Shown here piece by piece: positions 1 through 9,211 of a stretch of DNA of 64,000 nucleotides; position 1 is the first letter of the stretch, and each line of letters starts with the position of its first letter. The notes under the pieces are model-generated. The model was not told the origin of the DNA and searched no databases. It saw only the letters and a list, made by a program, of their open reading frames with translations. Position numbers and translations under genes: made by a program. Source of the stretch: Bacillota bacterium (GTDB taxonomy: Bacteria > Bacillota > Sulfobacillia > RBS10-35 > JAJYVN01); the NCBI GenBank assembly GCA_021803205.1, contig JAJZMB010000124.1:1-64000 (forward strand). Reading direction: 5' to 3'.

Positions 1-106
1 TCTGCAAAATTCGGTTTCCGCACCCGCCGAAAATCATAAACCCTTGGGGGACAAGGGATATCGGAGCAGTGGCCTCGCAAAAGCGGACTTTTTGCAGCGG
101 CCAGCT
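1..106. repeat. dispersed repeat A, copy 1
   Basis: About 105 bp that recurs at 39371-39472 and 44116-44220. The core has a small hairpin (CCCTTG / CAAGGG at about 42-58) followed by a conserved stretch around 60-95. The ends form an imperfect inverted repeat: CTGCAAAA at 2-9 and, reversed, TTTTTGCAG at about 89-98. It encodes nothing recognisable. It behaves like a short non-autonomous mobile element or repetitive extragenic element; the left edge may be cut by the window. Confidence 0.7.
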
Positions 107-275
107 AGAATGCGGGGCAGGCGACACGGGCGGGCAGACCATGCCACCCGCGCCGGCCCTACCCTGTATCGGTTTCCGTCCGGAGGCCGGCGCGGGATTT
201 TGGGACGTTGCCGGCGATATGCGGTTGCTGGCGGTGAACGTGCAGCCTGCAGGCGGCACGCTTGCCATGGTGGCC
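107..275. other. intergenic, nothing recognised
   Basis: Lies between repeat A and the stop of the minus-strand xylulokinase. No gene, promoter or convincing terminator was seen. Confidence 0.5.
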
Positions 276-1802
276 TCAGGTCCCGCCTGCGGTCGCGAAT
301 ACCGTGGTCAGGGCCGGGTAGAGGGCCCGATAGATCTCGCCCTGCTCGATGTAGGCCGCGACGGCGTCGGGTCCCGGACGGACCTCATCGCCGGGATGCA
401 CCAGCGTCTGACACGCCTCCGGTACGGTACCGTACGCCCCGGTCCCAACCGCCGCCAGGATCGCCGCCCCCACGGCCGGCCCCTCCGAACCCCGCATCGC
501 GCGCACCGGGCGAGCGAAGACATCGGCTTGGATCTGGCGCCAGAGGGGACTGCGGGAACCTCCGCCGGTCATGCGCAGTTCGTGCGCCGGGCAGCCCAGA
601 TCGCCGATGAGCTCCAGGCAGTCCCGCAGGCTCTGGCTCACGCCTTCGAGGATTGCCCGCGCGAAATGCGCCCGCCCGTGGCGGGCCGTGATCCCAAAGA
701 ACACCCCGCGCGCCAGGGGGTCGGTGTGCGGGGTGCGCTCGCCCATCAGGTACGGCAGGAAGATGAGACCCATGCTTCCGGCGGGCACGGCTTCCGCCTC
801 TGTGCACAGGATCTCGTACGGGTCCTGCCCGGTCGCCGCGGCCACCGCTCGCTCGGCCGCAGCGAACTCGTTGCGCCACCACTGCAGGGATCCGCCAGCG
901 GCCTGGGTCACGCCCATCACGTGCCAACCCCCGGGTACGGCATGGCAAAAGGTGTGCAGGCGCCCCCTGGGATCCATGACCACCGCGTCAGTTGCCGCGA
1001 AGACGACGCCTGAGGTGCCGATGGTTATCGACACCAGTCCCGGGGCGGCGATGCCGTTGCCCACGGCCGCGGCCGCTTGGTCGCCGGCCCCGCCGACCAC
1101 ACGCGTGCCCGGGAGCAGTCCAGTAGCCGCCGCTCCCGCTGCGGAGACGCGCGCCGTCACCTCTGGGGACTCGGAGACCGGCGGCCACCATTCCGGCGGT
1201 ACCTCCAGCAGGTCGCACATCTCGCGACTCCAGCGGCGGCCCGCGACGTCGAAGGCCAGGGTGCCGGAGGCGTCGGAGACTTCCGCGGCGGCCACGCCGG
1301 TGAGGCGGAGGCGGATGTAGTCTTTGGGCAGCAGGACACGCCGGATGCGGGCGTAGTTACCAGGCTCGTTCTCCCTTACCCAGAGGAGTTTGGTCGCCGT
1401 GAAGTTGGGCAGTGCCGGATTGGCAGCCAGCGCGATGAGGCGCCCTCGGCCGATCTTGGCCTCGAACGCCGCGGCCTGGGGCGCTGAGCGCTGATCGCAC
1501 CAGATCAGGGCCGGCCGAATGACGGCGTCGGCGGCGTCCAGCAGAACCGCGCCGTGCATCTGGCCGGTCAGACCGACGCCGGAGATATCGGGCCCGGCGC
1601 AGCCGGCCGCCGCCAGCGCACGCCGCACCGCCAGCCCGCAGCCCTGCCACCACGCCTCGGGGTCCTGTTCGGCCCACGTCGGCTCCGGCTGGATCAGGGG
1701 GTAATCGGCGCTCCCGGTTCCGAGCACACGCCCGTCTTCGGTCATGACGATCGCCTTGCAGGCGGAGGTGCCGACATCGATTCCCAAAAGATGACCCACC
1801 AT
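276..1802 (-). CDS. xylB: xylulokinase-like FGGY carbohydrate kinase
   Basis: A 508-residue FGGY-family sugar kinase, the normal length for xylulokinases, which phosphorylate D-xylulose with ATP to feed the pentose phosphate pathway. The N-terminus LGIDVGTSACK is the first phosphate-binding motif of the actin-like ATPase fold. Further family signatures are GQMHGAVLLD (about residue 80), GGAGDQAAAAVGNG and TIGTSGVVF (about 240-270), and the C-terminal TGGGSRSPLWRQIQADVF. The open frame extends 41 codons upstream, but ATG at 1802 follows GGGGAGGG at 6 nt spacing and begins directly with the kinase fold. It is divergent from the Gfo/Idh/MocA gene at 2167, suggesting a shared sugar-catabolic control region. 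Substrate could be another ketose; xylulose is the best guess from overall sequence. Confidence 0.9.
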   Translation of the reverse strand: MVGHLLGIDVGTSACKAIVMTEDGRVLGTGSADYPLIQPEPTWAEQDPEAWWQGCGLAVRRALAAAGCAGPDISGVGLTGQMHGAVLLDAADAVIRPALIWCDQRSAPQAAAFEAKIGRGRLIALAANPALPNFTATKLLWVRENEPGNYARIRRVLLPKDYIRLRLTGVAAAEVSDASGTLAFDVAGRRWSREMCDLLEVPPEWWPPVSESPEVTARVSAAGAAATGLLPGTRVVGGAGDQAAAAVGNGIAAPGLVSITIGTSGVVFAATDAVVMDPRGRLHTFCHAVPGGWHVMGVTQAAGGSLQWWRNEFAAAERAVAAATGQDPYEILCTEAEAVPAGSMGLIFLPYLMGERTPHTDPLARGVFFGITARHGRAHFARAILEGVSQSLRDCLELIGDLGCPAHELRMTGGGSRSPLWRQIQADVFARPVRAMRGSEGPAVGAAILAAVGTGAYGTVPEACQTLVHPGDEVRPGPDAVAAYIEQGEIYRALYPALTTVFATAGGT

Positions 1803-2166
1803 GAATCCCTCCCCGTGCGCTGTCGTCGTGGATCCCGTTCCACCGCTTCCATGCCTGTGCGGGTCCCCCGCGCAGGCGGCCGTCTGTCGGCGGTCCGCCG
1901 CGGAACGTGGTGGGGCGTGTAGCACCGGGCTGTGTGCCGTGCGGGCTGTCTACGGGGCGGCCAGCTCGGCCGACCGAGCGGGGAGGGGCCCTGGTGTGCC
2001 CGGTGCCGTCGCCAGCCGCGTATCCTCCCGTTTCCGCCGTGCCCGGTTCGCCGCCGGCGCGCGCGGCACCTCGCCCCTTCTCCTCCAGCGTCATCTTTGC
2101 GGCAGGAACGCCGCGGCCGCGGCCGGAAATCCACCGGCCAAGTCGTTGCAGCGGGGAGTGGTCCGG
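1803..2166. promoter_or_regulatory. divergent intergenic region with a palindrome
   Basis: A 364-bp spacer between divergent xylB and the sugar dehydrogenase, so it must hold both promoters. No near-consensus -35/-10 pair was seen. An imperfect inverted repeat GCCTGTGCGGG-tcc-CCCGCGCAGGC lies at 1853-1877, about 50 bp upstream of xylB. It could be an operator or a hairpin in the leader; this is inference. Confidence 0.35.
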
Positions 2167-3330
2167 GTGGCCAAGCAGGTGCGGGTGGGGATGGTCGGCT
2201 ACAAGTTTATGGGTAAGGCGCACAGTCACGCGTACTACGACGTGGCGCGCTTCTTCGACCTCAGGGCGGAACCGGTGATGGCGGCGATCTGCGGGCGGGA
2301 CGAATCCGGCGTCCGGGTGGCGGCGGCAAAGATGGGCTGGCAGGGGTATGAGACGGATTGGCGCCAGCTCGTCGCGCGGCCCGACATCGACTTGGTCGAT
2401 GTCTCCACGCCCAACAACCTGCACGCCGAGATCGCGATCGCCGCGGCGGAGCACGGCAAGCATGTGCTCTGCGAGAAGCCGCTGGCCATGACGCTGGAGC
2501 AGGCGCGCCGCATGCAGGCGGCGGTGGAGCGCGCCGGGGTCGTGCACATGATCTGCCACAACTACCGCTTCGCTCCCGCCGTGCAGTACGCGCGGCAGAT
2601 GATCGCCGCCGGCGAACTCGGCGAGATCTACCACATCCGTGCGCAGTATCTGCAGGATTGGATCATGGATCCCGAGTTCCCGTTGGTGTGGCGCCTGCAA
2701 AAAGACGTGGCCGGCTCGGGGACGCACGGGGACCTGTCGGCGCACATCATTGATCTGGCACGCTTCCTGGTTGGGGAGTTCGACAGCGTCACCGGGGCGC
2801 TGCACACCTTCATCAAGGAGCGACCCCTGGATGGCAGCGGCGAGGGCGCATGGGGCGCCAGGGGCGCGGCGGGGCGACAGACGGGCACCGTGACGGTGGA
2901 CGACGCCGCCATGTTCCTGGCGCGCTTCCGGGGTGGCGCACTCGGGGTCTTCGAGGCGAGCCGCTTCGCCGGGGGCAACCGGAACGGTAACCGCTTCGAG
3001 ATCAACGGCAGCAAGGGCTCGGTGCGTTGGGACCTTGAGAACATGAACAATCTCCAGTTGTACCTGCACGCCGACCGCGCGGGACAGCAGGGCTTCCGCA
3101 CCATCAACTGCACAGAGGGTGCGCATCCCTATGCCGACCACTGGTGGCCGGCGGCGCACATCATCGGCTACGAGCACACCTTCGTGCATCTGGTCTCCGA
3201 ATTGATGAACGGAATCGCTGACGGCCGCTCGCCGCAGCCGAACTTCGTGGACGGGGTTCGGAACCAGGCGGTACTGGAAGCGGTGTCGACTTCCTCCGAG
3301 ACCGGGGTGTGGGTGAACGTGCAGGCGTAG
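2167..3330 (+). CDS. Gfo/Idh/MocA family sugar dehydrogenase
   Basis: A 387-residue NAD(P)-dependent oxidoreductase of the Gfo/Idh/MocA family. The N-terminal Rossmann fold begins VRVGMVGYKFMGKAHSHAY, where the GYxFMGKAHS variant is typical of the levoglucosan/inositol-dehydrogenase-like branch. The catalytic lysine motif CEKPLAMT lies near residue 105, and the HGDLSAHIIDLARFL helix near 190 is the usual second active-site motif. GTG at 2167 is chosen because GGGGAG precedes it by 8 nt; the longer open frame has no conserved residues. It is divergent from xylB, so it probably acts on a sugar or anhydrosugar whose product enters a kinase step. The exact substrate cannot be read from sequence. 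Confidence 0.85.
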   Translation: MAKQVRVGMVGYKFMGKAHSHAYYDVARFFDLRAEPVMAAICGRDESGVRVAAAKMGWQGYETDWRQLVARPDIDLVDVSTPNNLHAEIAIAAAEHGKHVLCEKPLAMTLEQARRMQAAVERAGVVHMICHNYRFAPAVQYARQMIAAGELGEIYHIRAQYLQDWIMDPEFPLVWRLQKDVAGSGTHGDLSAHIIDLARFLVGEFDSVTGALHTFIKERPLDGSGEGAWGARGAAGRQTGTVTVDDAAMFLARFRGGALGVFEASRFAGGNRNGNRFEINGSKGSVRWDLENMNNLQLYLHADRAGQQGFRTINCTEGAHPYADHWWPAAHIIGYEHTFVHLVSELMNGIADGRSPQPNFVDGVRNQAVLEAVSTSSETGVWVNVQA

Positions 3331-3450
3331 CAGGCATGTGGTGGGTGCTCAGGAATGGGCGGTCGGTCCCGGATCGCCGTTGCGCGATCTCCTCCGGGGG
3401 GCGCGGGCCCCGTCTCCCGTCGGCACATCCGGTGCGGGGGGAATGGCGGC

Positions 3451-4155
3451 ATGTGGATCGTCGGTCATCGTGGCGCTGCCGGTCTGGCTCCGGAGAATAC
3501 GTTGGAGGCCTTCGTCCGCGGCGTCGCGGCAGGGGCGGACGTTGTGGAGTGCGATGTCCACCTGAGCCGTGATGGCGTGCCCGTCGTCATCCACGACGGC
3601 ACCCTCGGCCGCACCACCGGCGGCAGCGGCCCCGTCGGCGCTCGGACTCTGGCCGAACTGCAGCGGCTCGATGCCGGGGCCGGCCAGCGGCTGCCGACCC
3701 TGGCCGAAGTGTTCGCGGCCATCGACGTACCGGTGCAGGTGGAGATCAAGGACCCGGCGGCGGTGGGTGCGGTCGCTGCGTTTCTGTCGGGAATGCACCG
3801 CGCGGAGCGGACCTGGGTGGTCGCCTTTGACCTCCGCCTGCTCGCCGAGATCGGCCGGCAGGTGCCGGGGCTGCGGACCGGGGTGCTCTGCGCTGCGAGA
3901 CCGGCCGATGCGGTGGCCGCGTGCCGGGGGGTTGGCGCGGCTGCCTTTTGCCCGCTGCACACCTGGGTCGATGCCGCCCTGATGGCGGCCTGCCGCGCCG
4001 CACAGGTAGCCGTCATGCCGTGGACAGTCAACCTTCCCACTGACGTCTTGCGGTTGCGTGAACTCGGCGCGGCAGCGGTGACCACGGACCGGCCGGATAT
4101 GGCGGCCGCGACGCTCGGACGGGTGGGAGGCAGGACGCCGGAACCGAAGTCCTGA
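3451..4155 (+). CDS. glycerophosphodiester phosphodiesterase
   Basis: A 234-residue GDPD-family TIM-barrel enzyme that hydrolyses glycerophosphodiesters to glycerol-3-phosphate and an alcohol. HRG (residues 6-8), PENTLEAF, ECDVHLSRDGVPVVIHD (about 37-53) and VEIKD (about 92) are the catalytic and metal-binding motifs of the family. ATG 3451 follows a G-rich Shine-Dalgarno and opens directly with MWIVGHRG, the usual cytoplasmic start. There is no signal peptide, so the enzyme is probably cytoplasmic. It stands 120 bp downstream of the dehydrogenase on the same strand and could be cotranscribed, though the functions are not obviously linked. Confidence 0.9.
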   Translation: MWIVGHRGAAGLAPENTLEAFVRGVAAGADVVECDVHLSRDGVPVVIHDGTLGRTTGGSGPVGARTLAELQRLDAGAGQRLPTLAEVFAAIDVPVQVEIKDPAAVGAVAAFLSGMHRAERTWVVAFDLRLLAEIGRQVPGLRTGVLCAARPADAVAACRGVGAAAFCPLHTWVDAALMAACRAAQVAVMPWTVNLPTDVLRLRELGAAAVTTDRPDMAAATLGRVGGRTPEPKS

Positions 4156-4200
4156 GCCCGCGGCCGGTCCTGCCCGGGCCATCCGGGGGTGACACCGGCG

Positions 4201-4209
4201 TGCTACACT
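4201..4209 (+). promoter_or_regulatory. candidate extended -10 promoter for panBC
   Basis: TGCTACACT carries the TGn extension plus a TACACT hexamer, about 85 nt before the panB start. No clear -35 is present, which is tolerated by extended -10 promoters. Placed in the gap after the GDPD gene, it would give panBC its own leader. Confidence 0.4.
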
Positions 4210-4292
4210 GATGGGAACGGGTGGTCTGCGGCCCGGCACCGCCAGCGCCGCGTAGGCACGTCGGGCCGCTGTTCGGGGAGGGGGAACCTCCG

Positions 4293-5174
4293 GTGTCAGG
4301 AGACGGTGCCCGCTTGCCGAAACGGATGACGGTACTGGATCTATCTCGCCTGCGCGCCGCGGGGCGGCCGATTGTGGCCGTCACCGCCTATACGACCCCC
4401 GAAGGCCGTTGCTGCGACGAAGCCGGGGTCGACCTCGTCCTTGTCGGGGACTCGCTGGGGCGGGCCGTGTTGGGTCTGCCGGACGAACTGCGCGTAACGA
4501 TGGCGGACATGGAACGCCACACGGCGGCGGTGGCGCGCGGGGTGCATCGCGCCCTGCTGGTCGCCGATCTCCCCTTCCTCTCGTACCAGGTCGATCTCGG
4601 GCAGGCGGTGCGCAACGCTGGGCGGCTCATCCGGGCCGGAGCCGCCGCAGTCAAGCTCGAGGGGGGCATGGCGCAGCTGCCGGCCATCGAGCGCATCCTG
4701 GCGGCGGGGATCCCCGTGATCGGCCATCTCGGCTTTACCCCGCAGTCCGTCCACCTCCTGGGCGGGGCCCGTGTCCAGGGTCGGGTGCGGAAGGACGCCG
4801 ACCGCCTGCTCGTTGAAGCCCGGGCCATCGCCGCCGCCGGTGTTTCGGCCGTCGTCTTGGAGATGGTCCCCGCGGCGTTGGCTGCAGAAGTAACCCGCGT
4901 GCTCGACGTCCCGACGATCGGGATCGGGGCGGGTCCAGGCTGTGCGGGGCAGATCCTCGTTCTCTACGACCTGATCGGTCTCTCCGCGCGTGTACCCCGT
5001 CTGGCGCGGACCTACGCGGATCTGGGGGCAGCCATGGCCACGGCGGTGGCGGCGTACGCGGGCGATGTGCGCACGGGCGCCTTCCCCACCGCGGAGCAGT
5101 CGCACGACGGCCGCGGCTGGGGAGGCACGGCCGTCGTGGAGGGGGCGGGCGTGCCGGGAGAGGACGTCCCGTGA
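4293..5174 (+). CDS. panB: 3-methyl-2-oxobutanoate hydroxymethyltransferase
   Basis: PanB (293 residues) transfers a hydroxymethyl group from methylene-tetrahydrofolate to 2-oxoisovalerate, the first committed step to pantothenate. The sequence shows VTAYTTPEGRCCDEAGVD, the metal-binding VGDSLG, KLEGG (catalytic region, about residue 119) and GHLGFTPQSVH, then IGIGAGPGCAGQILVLYDLIGL, all family signatures. GTG 4293 is chosen because GGGGAGGGGG precedes it by 8 nt; ATG 4326 is an alternative. The stop overlaps the panC start by 4 bp (GTGA), so the two are translationally coupled. Confidence 0.96.
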   Translation: MSGDGARLPKRMTVLDLSRLRAAGRPIVAVTAYTTPEGRCCDEAGVDLVLVGDSLGRAVLGLPDELRVTMADMERHTAAVARGVHRALLVADLPFLSYQVDLGQAVRNAGRLIRAGAAAVKLEGGMAQLPAIERILAAGIPVIGHLGFTPQSVHLLGGARVQGRVRKDADRLLVEARAIAAAGVSAVVLEMVPAALAAEVTRVLDVPTIGIGAGPGCAGQILVLYDLIGLSARVPRLARTYADLGAAMATAVAAYAGDVRTGAFPTAEQSHDGRGWGGTAVVEGAGVPGEDVP

Positions 5175-6049
5175 CCATCGTGCGCACGGTTGAGGCCGCG
5201 CGGACCTGGGCGGCGGATCGCCGACGGTCTGGCGCGCGCCTGGCGCTGGTGCCGACGATGGGGGCGCTCCACGCCGGCCACCTCGCCCACGTGCAGGCCG
5301 CTCGCCAGCGGGCGGATGCCGTTGCGCTTTCCGTGTTCGTCAATCCGACTCAGTTTGGCCCCGGTGAGGATCTGGAACGGTACCCGCGGGATCTGGACCG
5401 GGACGGGGCGCTGTCCGCGGCGGCGGGCGTGGACCTATTGTTCGCGCCGTCGCCGCGGGACATGTATCCGGGGGGACAAACCGGGGTCGCGGTGGATGTC
5501 GGTGCGGTGGGAACGGTGCTGGAGGGGAAACACCGCCCGACGCACTTCCGGGGCGTCGCCACGGTGGTGTGCAAGCTCCTGGCGGTCTTTGTTCCCGACA
5601 TCGCCACGTTCGGGCAGAAAGACGCGCAGCAGGTGGTCGTAGTCCGCCACGTGGTGCGCGAGATGCTCCTGCCGGTCGAGATCGTCTGTATCCCAACGGT
5701 CCGCGATCCCGACGGGCTCGCCCTGTCGTCGCGCAATGCGTACCTCACGGCCGAGCAGCGTCGCGCCGCGCCCGTCCTGCGGCGCGCGTTGCTGGAGGCG
5801 GAGGCGATGGTGCGGGCGGGGGAGCGCCGTGGGGCTGCGGTCGAGGAGGTCCTGCGAGCCGTTCTGTCCTCGGAGCGCTTGGCGCAGACCGACTATGCGC
5901 TCGCGGTGTCGGCCGAGGACCTGCGGCCGGCGGTGGTGCTGCAGGGCCGCATCCTCCTTGTTGCAGCCGCCCGTTTCGGTGCGACCCGGCTCCTGGACAA
6001 CACCTGCCTGGATGTCGGGCCGGACGGTGTTTCGGCCGCGTTACCCTGA
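5171..6049 (+). CDS. panC: pantothenate synthetase
   Basis: PanC (292 residues) joins pantoate and beta-alanine using ATP via a pantoyl-adenylate. It has the nucleotidyltransferase motif VPTMGALHAGH (residues 27-37), SVFVNPTQFGP, a FGQKDAQQ motif and the LSSRNAYL motif near residue 185, all expected for the enzyme. The start is GTG, overlapping panB by four bases. beta-Alanine would come from PanD, encoded 2.5 kb away on the opposite strand, so the pathway genes are close but not one operon. Confidence 0.97.
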   Translation: MTIVRTVEAARTWAADRRRSGARLALVPTMGALHAGHLAHVQAARQRADAVALSVFVNPTQFGPGEDLERYPRDLDRDGALSAAAGVDLLFAPSPRDMYPGGQTGVAVDVGAVGTVLEGKHRPTHFRGVATVVCKLLAVFVPDIATFGQKDAQQVVVVRHVVREMLLPVEIVCIPTVRDPDGLALSSRNAYLTAEQRRAAPVLRRALLEAEAMVRAGERRGAAVEEVLRAVLSSERLAQTDYALAVSAEDLRPAVVLQGRILLVAAARFGATRLLDNTCLDVGPDGVSAALP

Positions 6050-6227
6050 TGCCGCTGCACCGAACCGGGCCCCTTGGGGGAGGTGCTGCGGGCCGTGCGT
6101 CATTATGTTCAGCAAACAGGATTAGGCGTGTCCCTGCCCGAAAGTGGAAGCGAAGGGGACTCGTTGTGGTGGGTTGCGGGTAGGGCGGGTGGTGTGCGTG
6201 TTCGCACGGGTTGGGAACCTCGGTTGC

Positions 6228-8384
6228 ATGGTGACCGGAACGCGATGTACGCGCCGCTCGGCGTTGCGCACGGGGGTCGCCGCTGCCGGGGTCGCCGTGA
6301 CCGGCTCCATGCTGTCCGCCTGTGGCCCCACCGTGGCGGATCTCACCGCCGCCGCCGCCAGCCCGATTGTGCTGACGTGGCAGCCCTGGACCGGCTTCGC
6401 TGGCGGCGGCACGCCCACGGCCGCCGGACTGATGCTCGATGGATTGCGCCCGTGGTTGGCTGACCATCCAGGCGTGCAGGTGCGTGTCGCCTCGCGCGTC
6501 TCGACCGGGGCGACGCTGGCGGCGATGCGGGCGGGGCGGGGGCCGGACGTCTTCCATGGCGTGGTGCTGCCCCCTTACAGGGAGCGGAACCTGGCGCTCG
6601 ACCTCCAGCCGTTCGTGCGCAGCAGCGGGATCGACATGTCCATGTTCTCCCAGTCTGCCATCGCCTATTACACCTCTGCGGAAGGCTCCGCCGGGACGGC
6701 AGGGGCCCTTTACTGCCTACCCGCCTTCATGAACACGCTGGCCATGGCTGTAAATGTCGGCAAGCTCTATGAGCTTGGGCTGAACCCTCCGGAGCCCGGC
6801 TGGGACGATGCGCAGTGGACGGCCTTCTGGCAGGCGGCGACCCATCCCGCCCCGGGCACGGCGCATCGGTACGGCGGCAATCTGCGGTGGAGCGGATACG
6901 ACGCCTCCGGTGGCGGGAACCCGGCACCGTTCTATCTCAAGGGTTTTGGGGGCGAGTACGTCGATCCGGCGAATACCGCGCGGTGCTATCTCGACCATCC
7001 CGGTTCCGTAGGCTGCCTGCAGTGGAGTTACGACCTGAGGCGGGCCGGTGTGCTCGGCGGCAACAACCGGGCAGACATCGGCAGCGGCCGCCAGATCAGC
7101 GGCCCCCTCGGTACGGGCGGCGACCTGGTGTACGCCGCGCAGAACTGGCGTGGCGACGTGAGGTGGGACATTGTTCCTCTGCCCGTCTGGCCAAACGGGG
7201 CGGCCACCTACGGGTCCAGTGACTTCTACGCGATCTGGGAGGGCACGCCGGTACCGGAGATCGCCTGGTCGCTCTTGCGCTTCCTCTCGGCGGAATCGGA
7301 ATGGCAGACCTTCATGACCAAATTGGCGCTGGTCGGTCCGAGCCTGAAGGCGCTATGGCCCCAATGGGAGGCGACCGTCCTCCAATATGCCGCGCCGCTC
7401 TCCCGGGTCCGCCTCGACGTGTTCACCCAAGCTGTGCAGCAGGACCTGCCGTACGTTGGCCTCAGTTTCAGATTTGCGGACACCCAGTCGGCGCAGGTGA
7501 TCAAACGATACTGCCTGCTGGCCCAGGCCGGTGCGATCAGCGTGCCGGCTGCAGCCCAGCGCGCGTCGGCCGAGGTGGACGCGTTGCAGGCGGGCAGCGG
7601 GAGCGCGGAACAGCGCTCGGCCAAGGCGCTGCAGCAGGTGGAGCGCGCGGCGGCCGCCATGGCCGTGAAGGAGCAACCCCCCCTGGCCGGCAGTGGGAAC
7701 GCCCCCTTACCGGTTGGGAACTGGCTCAAGGCGGGCTCGACCTCGGGGGCGTTCCTGCTCCTCGGAGACGGGAGCGCGATCGGCGACATGGCCGACTCCT
7801 GCGTCTTCGCCGGGAGCGCCCAAAGCGCGATGACCGCCGAGTACAGCTGCCGGGTCACCCAACTGGTCAATCTGACCTGCCCGACCCTGAGTCCGACGGC
7901 CACGGCGGGGTTGATGGTCCGGGGTAACCTGGGGGATGGCGCCGCGATGCTGGCGTTGGCCGTCACTGTCGGCAGCGGCGTGGTGCTCGAGGTGCGCCCC
8001 GTCGGGACCGGGACGTCGGTGACGCTTCCGGCTGCCGTCTCCGTCCTCGGTGTGGGGGCGGGCGAGACGGTGCCAGCCGCTGTGGGCAGGCCGATCTGGC
8101 TGAAGCTGCGTCGCAGCGGCACAACCTGGACCGCTTTCGTTTCTGTGGATGGCCGCGTCTGGCGTCCGGCCGGATCACCGCTCACCGTGGCCGTGTCCGC
8201 TGTCTGGGCCGGGCTGTACGTCTGCGCCGGCAACGGTGGCTTCGGGGGAAAGGGGTATGTGCGGGCCGGGTTCGACGCGGCCGTCGGATTCGTGCCCTCC
8301 GCAGCGTACCAGCTTGGCCGCTCGGGTATACCCCCCGCCGCCGGCCCGGTCCCCCCCGACTGGCGGACAATGACGCCCGCTTGA
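6228..8384 (+). CDS. lipoprotein solute-binding protein with C-terminal Con A-like domain
   Basis: A 718-residue exported protein. The N-terminus TRRSALRTGVAAAG is Tat-like and ends in the lipobox MLSAC (Cys32), so it is probably a membrane-anchored lipoprotein. Residues about 45-450 resemble extracellular family-1 solute-binding proteins of sugar ABC importers (WQPWTGF start, GRGPDVFHG, YCLPAFMNTLAMAVN). A helical linker follows, then about 200 residues with LLLGDGSAIGD, TAGLMVRG, PIWLKLRRSGTTWTAFVS and GLYVCAGN. That pattern matches DUF1349/concanavalin-like beta-sandwiches attached to carbohydrate enzymes. At 718 residues it is well over the usual 420-550 of binding proteins. The closest relative in the window is the protein at 52645. 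No permease is adjacent. Start ATG 6228 has only a weak ribosome site. Confidence 0.82.
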   Translation: MVTGTRCTRRSALRTGVAAAGVAVTGSMLSACGPTVADLTAAAASPIVLTWQPWTGFAGGGTPTAAGLMLDGLRPWLADHPGVQVRVASRVSTGATLAAMRAGRGPDVFHGVVLPPYRERNLALDLQPFVRSSGIDMSMFSQSAIAYYTSAEGSAGTAGALYCLPAFMNTLAMAVNVGKLYELGLNPPEPGWDDAQWTAFWQAATHPAPGTAHRYGGNLRWSGYDASGGGNPAPFYLKGFGGEYVDPANTARCYLDHPGSVGCLQWSYDLRRAGVLGGNNRADIGSGRQISGPLGTGGDLVYAAQNWRGDVRWDIVPLPVWPNGAATYGSSDFYAIWEGTPVPEIAWSLLRFLSAESEWQTFMTKLALVGPSLKALWPQWEATVLQYAAPLSRVRLDVFTQAVQQDLPYVGLSFRFADTQSAQVIKRYCLLAQAGAISVPAAAQRASAEVDALQAGSGSAEQRSAKALQQVERAAAAMAVKEQPPLAGSGNAPLPVGNWLKAGSTSGAFLLLGDGSAIGDMADSCVFAGSAQSAMTAEYSCRVTQLVNLTCPTLSPTATAGLMVRGNLGDGAAMLALAVTVGSGVVLEVRPVGTGTSVTLPAAVSVLGVGAGETVPAAVGRPIWLKLRRSGTTWTAFVSVDGRVWRPAGSPLTVAVSAVWAGLYVCAGNGGFGGKGYVRAGFDAAVGFVPSAAYQLGRSGIPPAAGPVPPDWRTMTPA

Positions 8385-8540
8385 GCGATCCCGGCGCTCG
8401 CCTTCCGGTGCTTGCGGGCAGGACCGCCTCGCGGGCCGCGGCGGGCGCGGCCCCCGGGCAGTCGATGTCCCCCAGTGCGGGCAGCTACCGTTGGGCGGCG
8501 AACCGTACCAGTCGGGGCGACCCCTTTAGGCGCGGAGCCT

Positions 8541-8903
8541 CTACCCTTCCCGAACCTCCGTGATGCGGTTGCCCGGGCCAAGGAGCACAACCCGCGGGCG
8601 CACGCTGGCCGCCTCGGCATCCGTGACGTTGCCGAAGGCCATGATGATCACCAGATCGCCGGCACGCCCGAGACGTGCGGCGGCACCGTTCAGGCCGATG
8701 GTGCCGGAGCCGGCCGGACCCTCGATGGCATAGGTCTCAAAGCGACTACCGTTGGTGATGTTGGCGACCAGAACCCGCTCATAAACGGCGATGTCGGCCA
8801 CCTTCAAGAGATCGGTGTCGATGGTGATGCTGCCTTCGTAGTCCGGATCGGCCTGAGTCACCGTCGCCCGGTGCAGCTTGCTGCGCAGCACGGTGCGCGT
8901 CAA
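8541..8903 (-). CDS. panD: aspartate 1-decarboxylase
   Basis: PanD (120 residues) decarboxylates aspartate to beta-alanine for pantothenate. It is made as a pro-enzyme that cleaves itself at Gly24-Ser25 to form the pyruvoyl cofactor; here DYEGSITID keeps Tyr22, Gly24 and Ser25. VTNG-like ANITNGSRFETYAIEG and GLNGAAARLGRAGDLVII are the other conserved blocks. The start is TTG at 8903, with GGGAGG 9 nt upstream; the reading MTRTVLRSKLHRATVT matches the family N-terminus exactly, leaving no room for another start. Confidence 0.96.
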   Translation of the reverse strand: MTRTVLRSKLHRATVTQADPDYEGSITIDTDLLKVADIAVYERVLVANITNGSRFETYAIEGPAGSGTIGLNGAAARLGRAGDLVIIMAFGNVTDAEAASVRPRVVLLGPGNRITEVREG

Positions 8904-9211
8904 GAGGCCGGGCCTCCCTCTTCATGGTCAGATATCGGCTGCCGCGCGGGCCCCGCCAGCTGCCCGCGTGTCGAGGTCAGTGTACGGCATGCGGCCGCCC
9001 GCGGTCGAGCGGTTGTGCCGCCGCGGGTGCGGGCGACCGGTCAAAAGGAGCGCCAGGGGCGGCGGGAGCCTGTTGCGGAGGCGGGGCAACCCAGGCGGGA
9101 CTCGAAGGCCCATCCGTCTCCATCCCGCCCGGGTTGGCGCAGACGCCCCTCCGTTCGGGGCAGCACCGCTTCCAGGGGCAGTGGTCGACCGCTGCCCGAC
9201 GTCGGTGCGGT
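8904..9211. other. divergent intergenic region, no gene seen
   Basis: Separates panD (minus) from the DUF177-rpmF operon (plus). Open frames here are GC-driven shadows. The panD promoter should be at the left end but no convincing hexamers were found; the right end leads into the rpmF-operon promoter. Confidence 0.5.

Noticed and set aside
1357-3189. 610-codon minus-strand frame spanning xylB and the sugar dehydrogenase
   Set aside because: Overlaps two well-supported genes and encodes nothing recognisable.
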